Assembly: GCA_017577565.1 (NCBI GenBank)
Contig: PKRH01000033.1
Location: 1-29,350 of the forward strand
Length of the DNA: 29,350 bases
Direction of reading: 5' to 3'
Origin: Thermoanaerobacterales bacterium
GTDB lineage: Bacteria > Actinomycetota > Acidimicrobiia > Acidimicrobiales > JACDCH01
The position numbers were made by a program, and so were the translations under genes. Numbering within the stretch: position 1 is the first letter of the stretch; each line of letters starts with the position of its first letter. The notes below the pieces were generated by a model. It was given only the letters and a program-made list of their open reading frames with translations, ran no database searches and was not told the origin of the DNA. Positions 23,032-29,350 of this stretch are shown one piece after another.

Positions 23032-23481
23032 TCAGGACCGCCGCTCGCCGAAGAAGCCGGTGAGCAGCGCCGCCCCCTCCTCGGCCCGGACCCCGGCCAC
23101 GACCTCGACCTCGTGGTTCAGGCGGGGGTCGGCGCACAGGTTGTAGAGCGACCCGCAGGCGCCGGCCCGGGGGTCGGCGGCGCCGAACACCACCCGGTCG
23201 ACCCGCGCCGCCACCAGCGCCCCGGCGCACATGGGGCAGGGCTCGAGCGTGACGACCAGCGTCGTCCCGGTGAGCCGCCACCCGCCGACGACCGCGGCGG
23301 CGTCGCGGAGGGCGAGGATCTCGGCGTGGGCGGTCGGGTCGCCCGTCGCTTGGCGCTCGTTGTGCCGGCGGGCGATGACCTCGCCGTCGCGCAGGACGAC
23401 GGCCCCCACCGGGACGTCCCCGTGGGCGAGCGCGGCGTCGGCCTCCTCCAGTGCGAGCCCCATGGCGGCGTCGAGATCCAC
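23032..23481 (-). CDS. tadA: tRNA-specific adenosine deaminase
   Basis: A 149-residue zinc deaminase that converts A34 to inosine in tRNA-Arg(ACG). The catalytic HAE (His52, Glu54, in TAHAEILAL) and PCPMCAGA (Cys82, Cys85) motifs are intact, and NERQATGDPTAH is typical of TadA rather than of cytidine deaminases. The start is taken as GTG 23481, with TAGCGT eight bases upstream and no Shine-Dalgarno. An internal ATG at 23463 is the alternative. Housekeeping gene located between two tRNA-Ser genes, directly beside the low-GC island. Confidence 0.94.
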   Translation of the reverse strand: MDLDAAMGLALEEADAALAHGDVPVGAVVLRDGEVIARRHNERQATGDPTAHAEILALRDAAAVVGGWRLTGTTLVVTLEPCPMCAGALVAARVDRVVFGAADPRAGACGSLYNLCADPRLNHEVEVVAGVRAEEGAALLTGFFGERRS

Positions 23482-23489
23482 GACCCCCG

Positions 23490-23495
23490 ACGCTA
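23490..23495 (-). promoter_or_regulatory. tadA: -10 box, tadA
   Basis: TAGCGT on the minus strand, eight bases before the GTG start. Confidence 0.45.
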
Positions 23496-23570
23496 GCCCT
23501 CCCCGCGCGCCGCCCGGACCAAGCGGGATCTCTGTCGCGGCTACCGAACTTGCTTGTCAGTGTCGGCACG

Positions 23571-23576
23571 TATCGT
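23571..23576 (+). promoter_or_regulatory. -10 box, GIY-YIG gene
   Basis: TATCGT ends six bases before ATG 23583. TTGCTT at 23550-23555 is a weak -35 candidate with a 15-base spacer. Confidence 0.5.
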
Positions 23577-23582
23577 GCGGCC

Positions 23583-24029
23583 ATGGCGACGGAGCGACAC
23601 AAGCCTGGAAAGGCAGGCTTCATCTACGCGCTTTACAACCCGTTGTTCGATCCGTTGAAGAAGATCGGCCGTACAGAGTTGCTTCCAGAAGATCGGGCGA
23701 GTCAGCTCTCACGGACTGCACTTCCGGAGGGCTACTCGGTCGTGTATCGCCGTTTCGTTTCGAGAGTTCACGATGTGGAACGTCGAGTCCACGACCTCCT
23801 CTCACCCTACCGGTACAAGAAGGAATTCTTCTGTGTCACTGTCGAGCAAGCTCGGGATGCTGTTGAAAAGGCGGCTATCGAGGTTACTGGCATCGAGTCG
23901 TGGCCCGATGGCCAGGTCGTGCACCTCCGCAATAGAGACAAGTTCGTGCTTGCGCTAACTGCTGGAGAAGTTTTGTCCATATCCGATATCGGACCCTCGA
24001 CGATCTCTTGTCGAACTCGCCCTCGGTGA
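23583..24029 (+). CDS. GIY-YIG family protein (T5orf172/MUG113-like)
   Basis: A 148-residue protein whose first ~105 residues match the GIY-YIG fold in its T5orf172 form: GFIYALYNP, KKIGRTELLPEDRASQLS, a central ERRVHDLLSPYRYKKEFFCVTVEQA with the putative catalytic Glu in EFF. Such domains cleave or bind nucleic acid and are frequent in phage and defence-type islands. The last ~40 residues (VVHLRNRDKFVLALTAGEVLSI) are not recognised. Codon use is far less GC-rich than neighbours. The stop TGA overlaps the next start (TGATG), so the two genes are probably translated together. Start chosen at the ATG six bases after the -10. Confidence 0.82.
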   Translation: MATERHKPGKAGFIYALYNPLFDPLKKIGRTELLPEDRASQLSRTALPEGYSVVYRRFVSRVHDVERRVHDLLSPYRYKKEFFCVTVEQARDAVEKAAIEVTGIESWPDGQVVHLRNRDKFVLALTAGEVLSISDIGPSTISCRTRPR

Positions 24030-24535
24030 TGGACGTTTGGCAGGTTCACGCCACGGGCGACAGCCTTGAGATCCACACGACCGGCACTGCGAGTGAAGTC
24101 GCGGCGCTAAGCTGTAACGATCCCTTGGCCGTTGTCGATCCAGTCCCGTTCGTCGACCCTGATAACACTGTTGTCAACGGCCAAATGATCTGTCGCGAGG
24201 TTCTCAAGCCGGGTGATCGTCTCGTTTGGCTTGCTTCACCTTGCGGTGAGGTGGTGCAGCGTGTGGTGTTCGAGGCTGATACTTACTGTCAGGTTCTAGG
24301 TCGTACCTGGAACCCGCGTTTCTTGGCCGGCGGCATCCCGCTTACGATGAACTTCTTCTTTCATGAGACCATCCCGCTATGGATGAAGGTGGCCCTGCGG
24401 GAGGTTCTCAAAATGTCGCCGCCTCGCACATGGCAACCTCCGGTGGATGAAGAAGGCGAGAGTGGAAGTCGCTTGCGTGAGCCTGAGTTTTGGCTTCCGG
24501 CTTTCGGTCGTCGCTGGCGCCGTCGACGTGGCTAG
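24029..24535 (+). CDS. Unknown protein coupled to the GIY-YIG gene
   Basis: A 168-residue protein I do not recognise. It begins MDVWQVHATGDSLEIHTTG. The central part is mixed beta-strand-like (LKPGDRLVWLASPCGEVVQRVVFEADTYCQVLG), with a hydrophobic IPLTMNFFFHETIPLWMKVALREVL stretch at about 105-130. The C-terminus is strongly basic (FGRRWRRRRG). It starts within the stop of the GIY-YIG gene (TGATG) and shares its low GC. The frame also opens at ATG 24008, 21 bases earlier. No signal peptide or clear domain is seen. A partner, regulator or immunity role for the nuclease-like protein is possible but is only an inference from coupling. Confidence 0.7.
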   Translation: MDVWQVHATGDSLEIHTTGTASEVAALSCNDPLAVVDPVPFVDPDNTVVNGQMICREVLKPGDRLVWLASPCGEVVQRVVFEADTYCQVLGRTWNPRFLAGGIPLTMNFFFHETIPLWMKVALREVLKMSPPRTWQPPVDEEGESGSRLREPEFWLPAFGRRWRRRRG

Positions 24536-24574
24536 GCGTTGAGGGCTGCCGGGCCGCCCGATCCGGCGGGCAGC

Positions 24575-24580
24575 TACCCT
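24575..24580 (+). promoter_or_regulatory. -10 box, nfeD operon
   Basis: TACCCT ends six bases before GTG 24587. Confidence 0.5.
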
Positions 24581-24586
24581 CGGGTC

Positions 24587-25978
24587 GTGGAGGAGGCGGC
24601 GAGACGCACGCGGTGCCGAGCGGCGGTGCTCGGCGCCATGCTGCTGGCGGTCGGGGTCGGGCTGGCCCTCCTCGGACCGCTCGCCCCGGCCGGGGCGCAG
24701 ACCGGCGGCGACCGGCCGACGGTGCTCGTCACCACGGTCGACGACCCCATCACCCCGGTGATCGCCGACCACCTGGCCGACGTCGTCGCCGCCGCCGAGG
24801 ACGAGGGCCACGCCGCCGTCGTCGTCGAGCTGGACACGCCGGGCGGGCTGGACACCGCCATGCGGGACATCGTCCAGACCTTCCTGCGGGCCGACGTGCC
24901 GGTCGTGGTGTACGTGACGCCGTCCGGCGCCCGGGCGGCCTCCGCGGGGGCCCTCATCGCCTGGTCGGCCCACGTCGTGGCCATGGCCCCGGGCACGACG
25001 ATCGGCGCCGCCACGCCGGTCGACCTCGAGGGCGGCGAGGTCGGCGACAAGGTCGTGAACGACGCCGCGGCCTACGCCCGGGCCGTCGCCGAGGAGCGGG
25101 GCCGCGACGTCGAGGTGGCGGAGGAGGCGGTGACCGAGGGCCGGGCGCTCTCGGCGTCGGAGGCCGTGGACGAGGGCGTGGCCGACCTGATCGCCGTGGA
25201 CCGGCCCGAGCTGCTCCAGGTCCTGGACGGCACCCGGGTCGAGCTGCCCGACGGCACGACCGTCACGCTCGAGACGGCCGGGGCCGAGGTGGTCGAGCGG
25301 GACATGTCGGCCTTCCGGCGGCTGCTGCAGTGGCTGGCCGACCCGAACCTCGCCTTCCTGTTCCTGTCGCTGGGGACCCTGGCGATCATCTACGAGCTGG
25401 CCACGCCCGGCATCGGCGTGGGCGGCGGGCTCGGGGCGGTGCTGCTGGTGCTGGCGCTGTTCTCGCTGGCCGTGCTCCCGGTCGACGCCGTCGGGCTCGT
25501 CTTCCTCGTCGTCGCCGCGGTCCTGTTCGTCGTCGAGGTGCTGGCACCGGGCATCGGGGCCGCCGCGGCGCTGGGCGCCGTGTCGCTCGCGCTCGCCGGC
25601 GTCTTCCTGTTCCGGGACGAGGGGCCGGGCGTGTCGCTCAGCCTCGCGGCGGTCGTCCCCGTCGTCGTGGTCGTCGGCGGGGCGGTCGTCCTGGCCGGCC
25701 GGCTGGCGGCGCACGCCCGCACCGCGCCGAGCGTCCTCGGGCCGGAGGCGCTCGTCGGCCGGCAGGTCACCGTCGCCCGGGCGGACGGGTCGTCGGGGCA
25801 GGCGTTCGTCGAGGGGGCGTGGTGGGCGGTGTCCGGCGACGAGCCGCTGGCACCGGGGGACGAGGTGCGGATCCGCGACGTCGACGGCCTCCGGCTGCTC
25901 GTCGACCGCCTCCCCACCGAGGACACGAAGGACACCGAGGACGCCGTGGGCGTCGAGGAAGGAGACACCCAACCATGA
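24587..25978 (+). CDS. nfeD: NfeD-family membrane-bound ClpP-class serine protease
   Basis: A 463-residue long-form NfeD. A signal peptide or first membrane segment covers about 12-38. The ClpP-like protease domain (about 45-230) contains ELDTPGGLDTAMRDIV and the nucleophile region ARAASAGALIAWSAHVVAM (Ser119), with Lys155 as the likely partner of a Ser-Lys dyad. Four or five membrane segments follow (about 255-385). A C-terminal OB-fold NfeD domain covers about 390-450. Long NfeD proteins act with stomatin/slipin partners in membrane quality control and can cleave the partner's C-terminus. The next gene is exactly such a slipin, overlapping by four bases. Start is GTG without a Shine-Dalgarno but with TACCCT six bases upstream. 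Confidence 0.93.
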   Translation: MEEAARRTRCRAAVLGAMLLAVGVGLALLGPLAPAGAQTGGDRPTVLVTTVDDPITPVIADHLADVVAAAEDEGHAAVVVELDTPGGLDTAMRDIVQTFLRADVPVVVYVTPSGARAASAGALIAWSAHVVAMAPGTTIGAATPVDLEGGEVGDKVVNDAAAYARAVAEERGRDVEVAEEAVTEGRALSASEAVDEGVADLIAVDRPELLQVLDGTRVELPDGTTVTLETAGAEVVERDMSAFRRLLQWLADPNLAFLFLSLGTLAIIYELATPGIGVGGGLGAVLLVLALFSLAVLPVDAVGLVFLVVAAVLFVVEVLAPGIGAAAALGAVSLALAGVFLFRDEGPGVSLSLAAVVPVVVVVGGAVVLAGRLAAHARTAPSVLGPEALVGRQVTVARADGSSGQAFVEGAWWAVSGDEPLAPGDEVRIRDVDGLRLLVDRLPTEDTKDTEDAVGVEEGDTQP

Positions 25979-26799
25979 GCGAAGGCCTGCTCTTCGGTCT
26001 CGCCGCCGCGCTGGTGGTGCTGATCATCCTGCTCGCATCGGCGATCAGGATCGTGCCCGAGTACGAGCGGGGCGTGATCTTCCGGCTGGGTCGGGTGATC
26101 GGGGCCAAGGGGCCCGGCCTGTTCGTGATCATCCCGATCGTCGACCGGATGGTGAAGGTGAGCCTGCGGACGGTCACCTACGACATCCCGCCGCAGGACA
26201 TCATCACCCGGGACAACGTCACCGTCCGGGTCAACGCGGTGACGTACTTCAACGTCGTCGACCCGGTCCGGGCGATCGTCGCCATCGAGAACTACGTCTA
26301 CGGCACCTCGCAGGTCGCCCAGACGACGCTGCGCAGCATCATCGGCCAGGTCGACCTCGACGACCTGCTGACCAAGCGGGACGAGATCAACCAGCAGCTG
26401 CAGCAGATCATCGACCAGGTCACCGACCCGTGGGGCGTCAAGGTGACGCTCGTCGAGGTCAAGGACGTCGAGCTGCCCGACTCGATGCGGCGGGCGATGG
26501 CCCGCCAGGCCGAGGCCGAGCGGGAGCGCCGGGCCAAGGTCATCCACGCGGTCGGCGAGTTCGAGGCGGCCGAGAACCTGGGCCGGGCGGCCGCCGTGCT
26601 GGAGGAGCGCCCGGCGGCGATGCAGCTGCGCCTGCTGTCGACGATGAGCGAGGTGGCCGCCGAGCGGAACTCGACGCTCGTGTTCCCCGTGCCGGTCGAG
26701 CTGCTGCGGTTCTTCGAGTCGAGCGCGAGGTCGGCGACCGACGGATCCGCCGCACCGGCCACCCCGCCCCCCACCGACGCGGGCCCGGGCGGGATCTGA
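25975..26799 (+). CDS. Slipin (stomatin/SPFH-domain protein)
   Basis: A 274-residue SPFH protein. An N-terminal membrane segment (about 3-24) is followed directly by the conserved IVPEYERGVIFRLGRVIG and the SPFH core (YDIPPQDIITRDNVTVRVNAVTYFNV, LRSIIGQVDLDDLLTKRDEIN). A charged helical, coiled-coil-prone region rich in Ala and Glu follows (MARQAEAERERRAK), and then a short Pro/Ala-rich tail. It oligomerises into membrane microdomain rings and partners with NfeD. The ATG overlaps the nfeD stop (ATGA), with GAAGGAG ten bases upstream. This is the standard nfeD-slipin operon. The C-terminal tail may be the NfeD cleavage target by analogy with archaeal pairs. Confidence 0.94.
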   Translation: MSEGLLFGLAAALVVLIILLASAIRIVPEYERGVIFRLGRVIGAKGPGLFVIIPIVDRMVKVSLRTVTYDIPPQDIITRDNVTVRVNAVTYFNVVDPVRAIVAIENYVYGTSQVAQTTLRSIIGQVDLDDLLTKRDEINQQLQQIIDQVTDPWGVKVTLVEVKDVELPDSMRRAMARQAEAERERRAKVIHAVGEFEAAENLGRAAAVLEERPAAMQLRLLSTMSEVAAERNSTLVFPVPVELLRFFESSARSATDGSAAPATPPPTDAGPGGI

Positions 26800-26852
26800 C
26801 GTCCGGCGAATCGTCCCGCGCCCTGTCCCGTGTCGGCCCGCCGTCGACGCCG

Positions 26853-26891
26853 TACGGTGTCGGCGAGGGCCGGCATGGCGCCCGCCATGCC
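26853..26891 (+). promoter_or_regulatory. -10 box and leader hairpin of the SDR-like gene
   Basis: TACGGT (26853-26858) is followed by a perfect 8-bp stem with a four-base loop, GGCATGGC-GCCC-GCCATGCC (26872-26891). It would lie near the 5' end of the transcript, about 75 bases before the ATG. It could be a stabilising or regulatory leader structure or a palindromic binding site. Confidence 0.45.
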
Positions 26892-26964
26892 CCCACCGGG
26901 CCGTCGTCGCGGGACACCGGAAGGCGGCTGCCGCGGCCCGGCCCCGTCGACGGAGGAGAAGCGC

Positions 26965-27897
26965 ATGAAGGTGTTCGTTGCCGGGGCCACGGGGGCGATC
27001 GGCCGGCAGCTCCTGCCGCGCCTCGTGGCCGCCGGGCACGAGGTCGTGGGGATGACCAGCCGGGAGTCCCATCGGGACGTGGTCGAGGAGCTCGGTGCGA
27101 CGCCGGTGGTGGCCGACGCACTGGACCCCGATCAGGTCGGCGACGCGGTCGGCCGGGCGGCGCCCGACGTGGTCGTGCACGAGCTGACCTCCATCGGCGC
27201 GGTCGACCTGCGCCGCTTCGACCGCAGCTTCGCCCGCACCAACCGGCTGCGGACCGAGGGCACCGACCACCTGCTCGCCGCGGCCCGCGCCGCCAGCGTG
27301 CGACGGTTCGTGGCCCAGAGCGCGATCTACGGCTTCTACGCCCGCGAGGGCGGCCCGGTGAAGACCGAGGAGGACCCGCTCGATCCCGCACCGCCGCACC
27401 ACGTGCGCGAGAGCCTGGCCGCGGTCCGGCACCTGGAGGACGCGGTCCTCGGTGCCACCTGGACGGAGGGGATCGTCCTCCGCTACGGGGCCTTCTACGG
27501 GCCGAGCACGTCGATGAGCGGGGGCAGCGAGCAGTTCGAGCTGATCCGGAAGCGCCGGTTCCCCCTGGTCGGCTCGGGGGCCGGCGTGTGGTCGTTCGTG
27601 CACATCGGCGACGCGGCCGACGCCACGGTCGCCGCCGTCGAGCGCGGGCGGCGCGGCATCTACAACGTCGTCGACAACGACCCGGCGCCGGTGTCCGAGT
27701 GGCTGCCGGCCCTGGCCCGGATCCTGGGGGCCCGCCCGCCGATGCACGTCCCCCGGTGGGTCGGCCGGCTGGCCGTCGGCGAGGTCGGCGCCACGTTCAT
27801 GACCGACATCCGGGGCGCGTCGAACGCCAAGGCCAAGCGGGAGCTGGGCTGGGAGCCCCGGCACCCGAGCTGGCGGGAGGGCTTCGCCGCCGCCTGA
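26965..27897 (+). CDS. NAD(P)-binding epimerase/dehydratase-family protein, atypical SDR
   Basis: A 310-residue extended-SDR protein. The cofactor loop is GATGAIGRQLL (GxxGxxG). The fold continues with QSAIYGFYAREGG and LRYGAFYGPSTSM, with a C-terminal helical substrate region ending in KRELGWEPRHPSWREGF. The catalytic Tyr-x3-Lys pair expected at HHVRESLAAVRHLEDAV is missing: the Tyr and Lys positions are occupied by Val and Leu. It therefore may not use the standard SDR mechanism. Several actinobacterial relatives seem to share this feature, so it is not an isolated mutation. The ATG has GGAGGAG six bases upstream. It is a single-gene unit between the nfeD operon and tRNA-Ser. Confidence 0.85.
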   Translation: MKVFVAGATGAIGRQLLPRLVAAGHEVVGMTSRESHRDVVEELGATPVVADALDPDQVGDAVGRAAPDVVVHELTSIGAVDLRRFDRSFARTNRLRTEGTDHLLAAARAASVRRFVAQSAIYGFYAREGGPVKTEEDPLDPAPPHHVRESLAAVRHLEDAVLGATWTEGIVLRYGAFYGPSTSMSGGSEQFELIRKRRFPLVGSGAGVWSFVHIGDAADATVAAVERGRRGIYNVVDNDPAPVSEWLPALARILGARPPMHVPRWVGRLAVGEVGATFMTDIRGASNAKAKRELGWEPRHPSWREGFAAA

Positions 27898-27902
27898 GCG
27901 GC

Positions 27903-27927
27903 CCCGGACGGCGCTCGGCCGTCCGGG
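27903..27927 (+). terminator. Stem-loop after the SDR-like gene
   Basis: CCCGGACGGC (27903-27912) pairs perfectly with GCCGTCCGGG (27918-27927) around GCTCG, six bases past the stop. Strongest hairpin terminator candidate in the window. Confidence 0.6.
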
Positions 27928-27937
27928 ACCCCGGCTG

Positions 27938-28022
27938 CGGAGGGAGTGGGATTCGAACCCACGGTGGGTTGCCCCACACACGCTTTCCAAGCGTGCCGAT
28001 TCGGCCGCTCTCGCATCCCTCC
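27938..28022 (-). tRNA. tRNA-Ser (anticodon GGA)
   Basis: Acceptor GGAGGGA (5' end at 28022) pairs with TCCCTCC, discriminator G at 27938. Anticodon stem CACGC/GCGTG encloses TTGGAAA, giving GGA. A long variable arm and GTTCGAATCC T-loop are present. CCA is not encoded. Second serine tRNA in the window. Confidence 0.95.
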
Positions 28023-28084
28023 GGGTCGCCGCCTCCCCGACGCCGCCGGGGGCGCCGGGCGGTGGCTCCCAGGACCGGACAGGC

Positions 28085-28090
28085 TATCGT
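28085..28090 (+). promoter_or_regulatory. ffs: -10 box, SRP RNA
   Basis: TATCGT, about 20 bases upstream of the paired 5' end of the SRP RNA. Confidence 0.45.
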
Positions 28091-28110
28091 GTCCCGAGCC
28101 CGTGGTCGCA

Positions 28111-28218
28111 GGTGGCGGCCGGGTCCTGTGCAACCGCAGCCCGTGAACCGAGTCAGGGCCGGGAGGCAGCAGCTCTCAGCGGAGCCTGCGGTGTGCCGCA
28201 GATCGCCTGGCCGTCACC
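28111..28218 (+). ncRNA. ffs: Signal recognition particle RNA (bacterial small SRP RNA)
   Basis: The conserved domain IV core is clear: GAGTCAGGGCCGGGAGGCAGCAGC, split here as GAGTCAGGGCC then GGGAGGCAGCAGC. The actinobacterial flanks GTCCTGTGCAACCGCAGCC and CCTGCGGTGTGCCGCAG surround it. The ends pair as GGTGGCGGCC (28111-28120) with GGCCGTCACC (28209-28218), one mismatch. The exact transcript ends are not determined. Location directly upstream of dnaX is the usual one in Actinobacteria. Confidence 0.88.
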
Positions 28219-28277
28219 TCCGGCCACGGGCGCGCCGCGTCCGGGCGGCGCCACCCCGGGCGACGGGCGGTCACCGG

Positions 28278-28283
28278 TAGCAT
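28278..28283 (+). promoter_or_regulatory. dnaX: -10 box, dnaX
   Basis: TAGCAT ends seven bases before ATG 28291. Confidence 0.5.
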
Positions 28284-28290
28284 CGCCCCG

Positions 28291-29350
28291 ATGGCCACCT
28301 ACCAGTCGCTCTACCGCCGGTACCGGCCCCAGCGGTTCGACGAGGTCCTCGGCCAGGACCACGTCACCCGGGCCCTGCGCAACGCGGTGCGCGACGGGCG
28401 GGTGGGCCACGCCTACCTGTTCAGCGGCCCCCGGGGCACGGGCAAGACGTCGACGGCCCGCATCCTGGCCAAGGTCCTCAACTGCGCCGACCCGCAGGAC
28501 GGCGAGCCCTGCGGCGCCTGCGAGACCTGTGTCGCCGTGGCCGAGGGCCGGGTCACCGACTGGCTCCTCGAGCAGGACGCCGCCTCCAAGAGCAAGGTCG
28601 ACGACATGCGCGACCTGCTCGAGCGCGTGCCGCTCGGCACCTCGGGCAAGCGCAAGGTCATCATCCTCGACGAGGTCCACATGCTCAGCCAGGGCGCCGA
28701 GAACGCCCTGCTGAAGACCCTCGAGGAGCCGCCGCCGCACGTCGTCTTCGTGCTGGCCACCACCGACCCGCAGAAGGTGCGGCCGACGATCCGCAGCCGC
28801 ACCCAGCACTTCGAGTTCCGGCTGCTGCCGCCGGACGTGCTGGCCGACCACGTGCGGCACATCATCGCCGACGCCGGGCTCGACCTCGACGAGGAGACGG
28901 TCGAGCGGGCGGTCGAGCACGTCGTCCGCAGCGGCGGCGGCTCGGCCCGGGACACGCTCTCCGCGCTCGACCAGGTGGCCGCCCTCGGCGACGTCCTCGA
29001 CGACGTCCAGCCGGTCGACGCCGTCCTCGACGCCCTCTGCGCCCGCGACCCCGGCGCCGTGCTGGTGGCGGTCGCCGACGCGCTGGCGTCGGGCCGCGAC
29101 CCCCGGACGCTGGGCGAGAACCTGATCTCGGCGCTGCGCGACGCCTTCCTGTCGGTCATGGGCGTCGCCGACCGGCACCTGCCGCCCGCCGCGCAGAAGC
29201 GGGCGCAGCGGGTCGGCGAGGCCCTCGGCGCGCCCGGCCTCACCCGGGCCCTCGAGGTCCTGGGCGAGGCGCTGACCGAGCTGGCCCGCAAGCCCGACCC
29301 CCGGATCGTGCTGGAGGTGGCGCTGGTCCGCCTCACCCAGCCGTCCACCG
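28291..29350 (+). CDS. dnaX: DNA polymerase III subunit gamma/tau (5' part, runs off window)
   Basis: The clamp-loader ATPase, with 353 residues visible and no stop before the window end. It starts MATYQSLYRRYRPQRFDEVLGQ. Walker A is GPRGTGKTS. The four zinc ligands lie in NCADPQDGEPCGACETC. Walker B and sensor parts are IILDEVHMLSQGAENALLKTLEEPPPHVVFVLATTDPQKV, with the SRC-type segment reading IRSRTQHFEF. Domain III begins at about residue 245. The C-terminal tau part is outside. One small oddity is TDWLLEQDAASKSKVDDM, where many homologues have a D-V-x-E-I-D-A-A-S pattern. It is preceded by ffs, and its own -10 gives a leaderless ATG. Confidence 0.97.
   Translation, partial: MATYQSLYRRYRPQRFDEVLGQDHVTRALRNAVRDGRVGHAYLFSGPRGTGKTSTARILAKVLNCADPQDGEPCGACETCVAVAEGRVTDWLLEQDAASKSKVDDMRDLLERVPLGTSGKRKVIILDEVHMLSQGAENALLKTLEEPPPHVVFVLATTDPQKVRPTIRSRTQHFEFRLLPPDVLADHVRHIIADAGLDLDEETVERAVEHVVRSGGGSARDTLSALDQVAALGDVLDDVQPVDAVLDALCARDPGAVLVAVADALASGRDPRTLGENLISALRDAFLSVMGVADRHLPPAAQKRAQRVGEALGAPGLTRALEVLGEALTELARKPDPRIVLEVALVRLTQPST

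Larger units (their letters stand above)
23500..24536. other. Low-GC two-gene island
   Basis: Base composition falls from about 75% GC to roughly 55% between the tadA promoter and the nfeD promoter, with A- and T-ending codons frequent (e.g. ctt, gct, gtt, ttg). Both genes inside share this composition. No integrase, transposase or clear terminal repeat is visible. Recent acquisition beside tadA is the best reading. Confidence 0.75.

Noticed and set aside
23583..24535. The two low-GC genes as one frameshifted gene
   Set aside because: The TGATG overlap is a standard coupling arrangement and the first gene ends after a complete GIY-YIG domain. Kept as a formal alternative only.
23500..24536. 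Insertion sequence or integrative element at the low-GC island
   Set aside because: No transposase, integrase, terminal inverted repeats or target-site duplication could be seen at either edge.

Overview
The window is about 75% GC, uses GTG and ATG starts freely, and is packed with actinobacterial families: a mycothiol-dependent maleylpyruvate isomerase-type enzyme, CsoR, an ECF41 sigma factor, a K+-insensitive H+-pyrophosphatase, and FadE30- and Rv0130-like lipid/steroid catabolism proteins. It is most likely a chromosomal segment of a high-GC actinobacterium, possibly class Acidimicrobiia. That placement is an inference from gene content only; no marker in the window fixes it.

Left part (1-8.8 kb): a YihY/BrkB membrane protein, the proton-pumping pyrophosphatase hppA and a DtxR-family metalloregulator lie on the minus strand. 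Next come two converging operons. On the plus strand are a DUF35 zinc-ribbon/OB protein and a thiolase-fold partner. On the minus strand are an acyl-CoA dehydrogenase, an SDR and a MaoC hydratase. Both operons carry the same 16-base sequence with a CTGAC-N5-GTCAG palindrome in their promoters, so they look like one regulon for beta-oxidation-like, steroid-ring-type catabolism. The thiolase-fold protein lacks standard thiolase catalytic residues, which points to an Ltp2-type retro-aldolase.

Middle part (8.8-20.5 kb): an aminotransferase plus omega-amidase pair, an ABC exporter with a low-complexity insert in its ATPase domain, endonuclease IV, csoR, a two-domain SRPBCC/DUF6544-like fusion, an ADP-ribosylglycohydrolase fused to a cysteine phosphatase, a NUDIX hydrolase, a mycothiol-dependent enzyme, an ECF41 sigma factor with its own consensus promoter, and a small VOC protein.

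Right part (20.5-29.35 kb): an intergenic region holds three 53-base hairpin repeats and is followed by tRNA-Ser(CGA), a MocR/PdxR-type regulator, a small Cys/His protein and tadA. A low-GC two-gene island follows (GIY-YIG family protein plus an unknown). Then come an nfeD-slipin operon, an atypical SDR, tRNA-Ser(GGA), the SRP RNA and the start of dnaX, which runs off the window end. The tadA/tRNA-Ser/ffs/dnaX material is housekeeping, and the low-GC pair looks like a recent insertion among it.

Two window-wide habits stand out. Many genes have a TANNNT box only 6-8 bases upstream of the start codon and no Shine-Dalgarno sequence, so they are probably leaderless. Most gene ends carry GC-rich stem-loops without a T tract.
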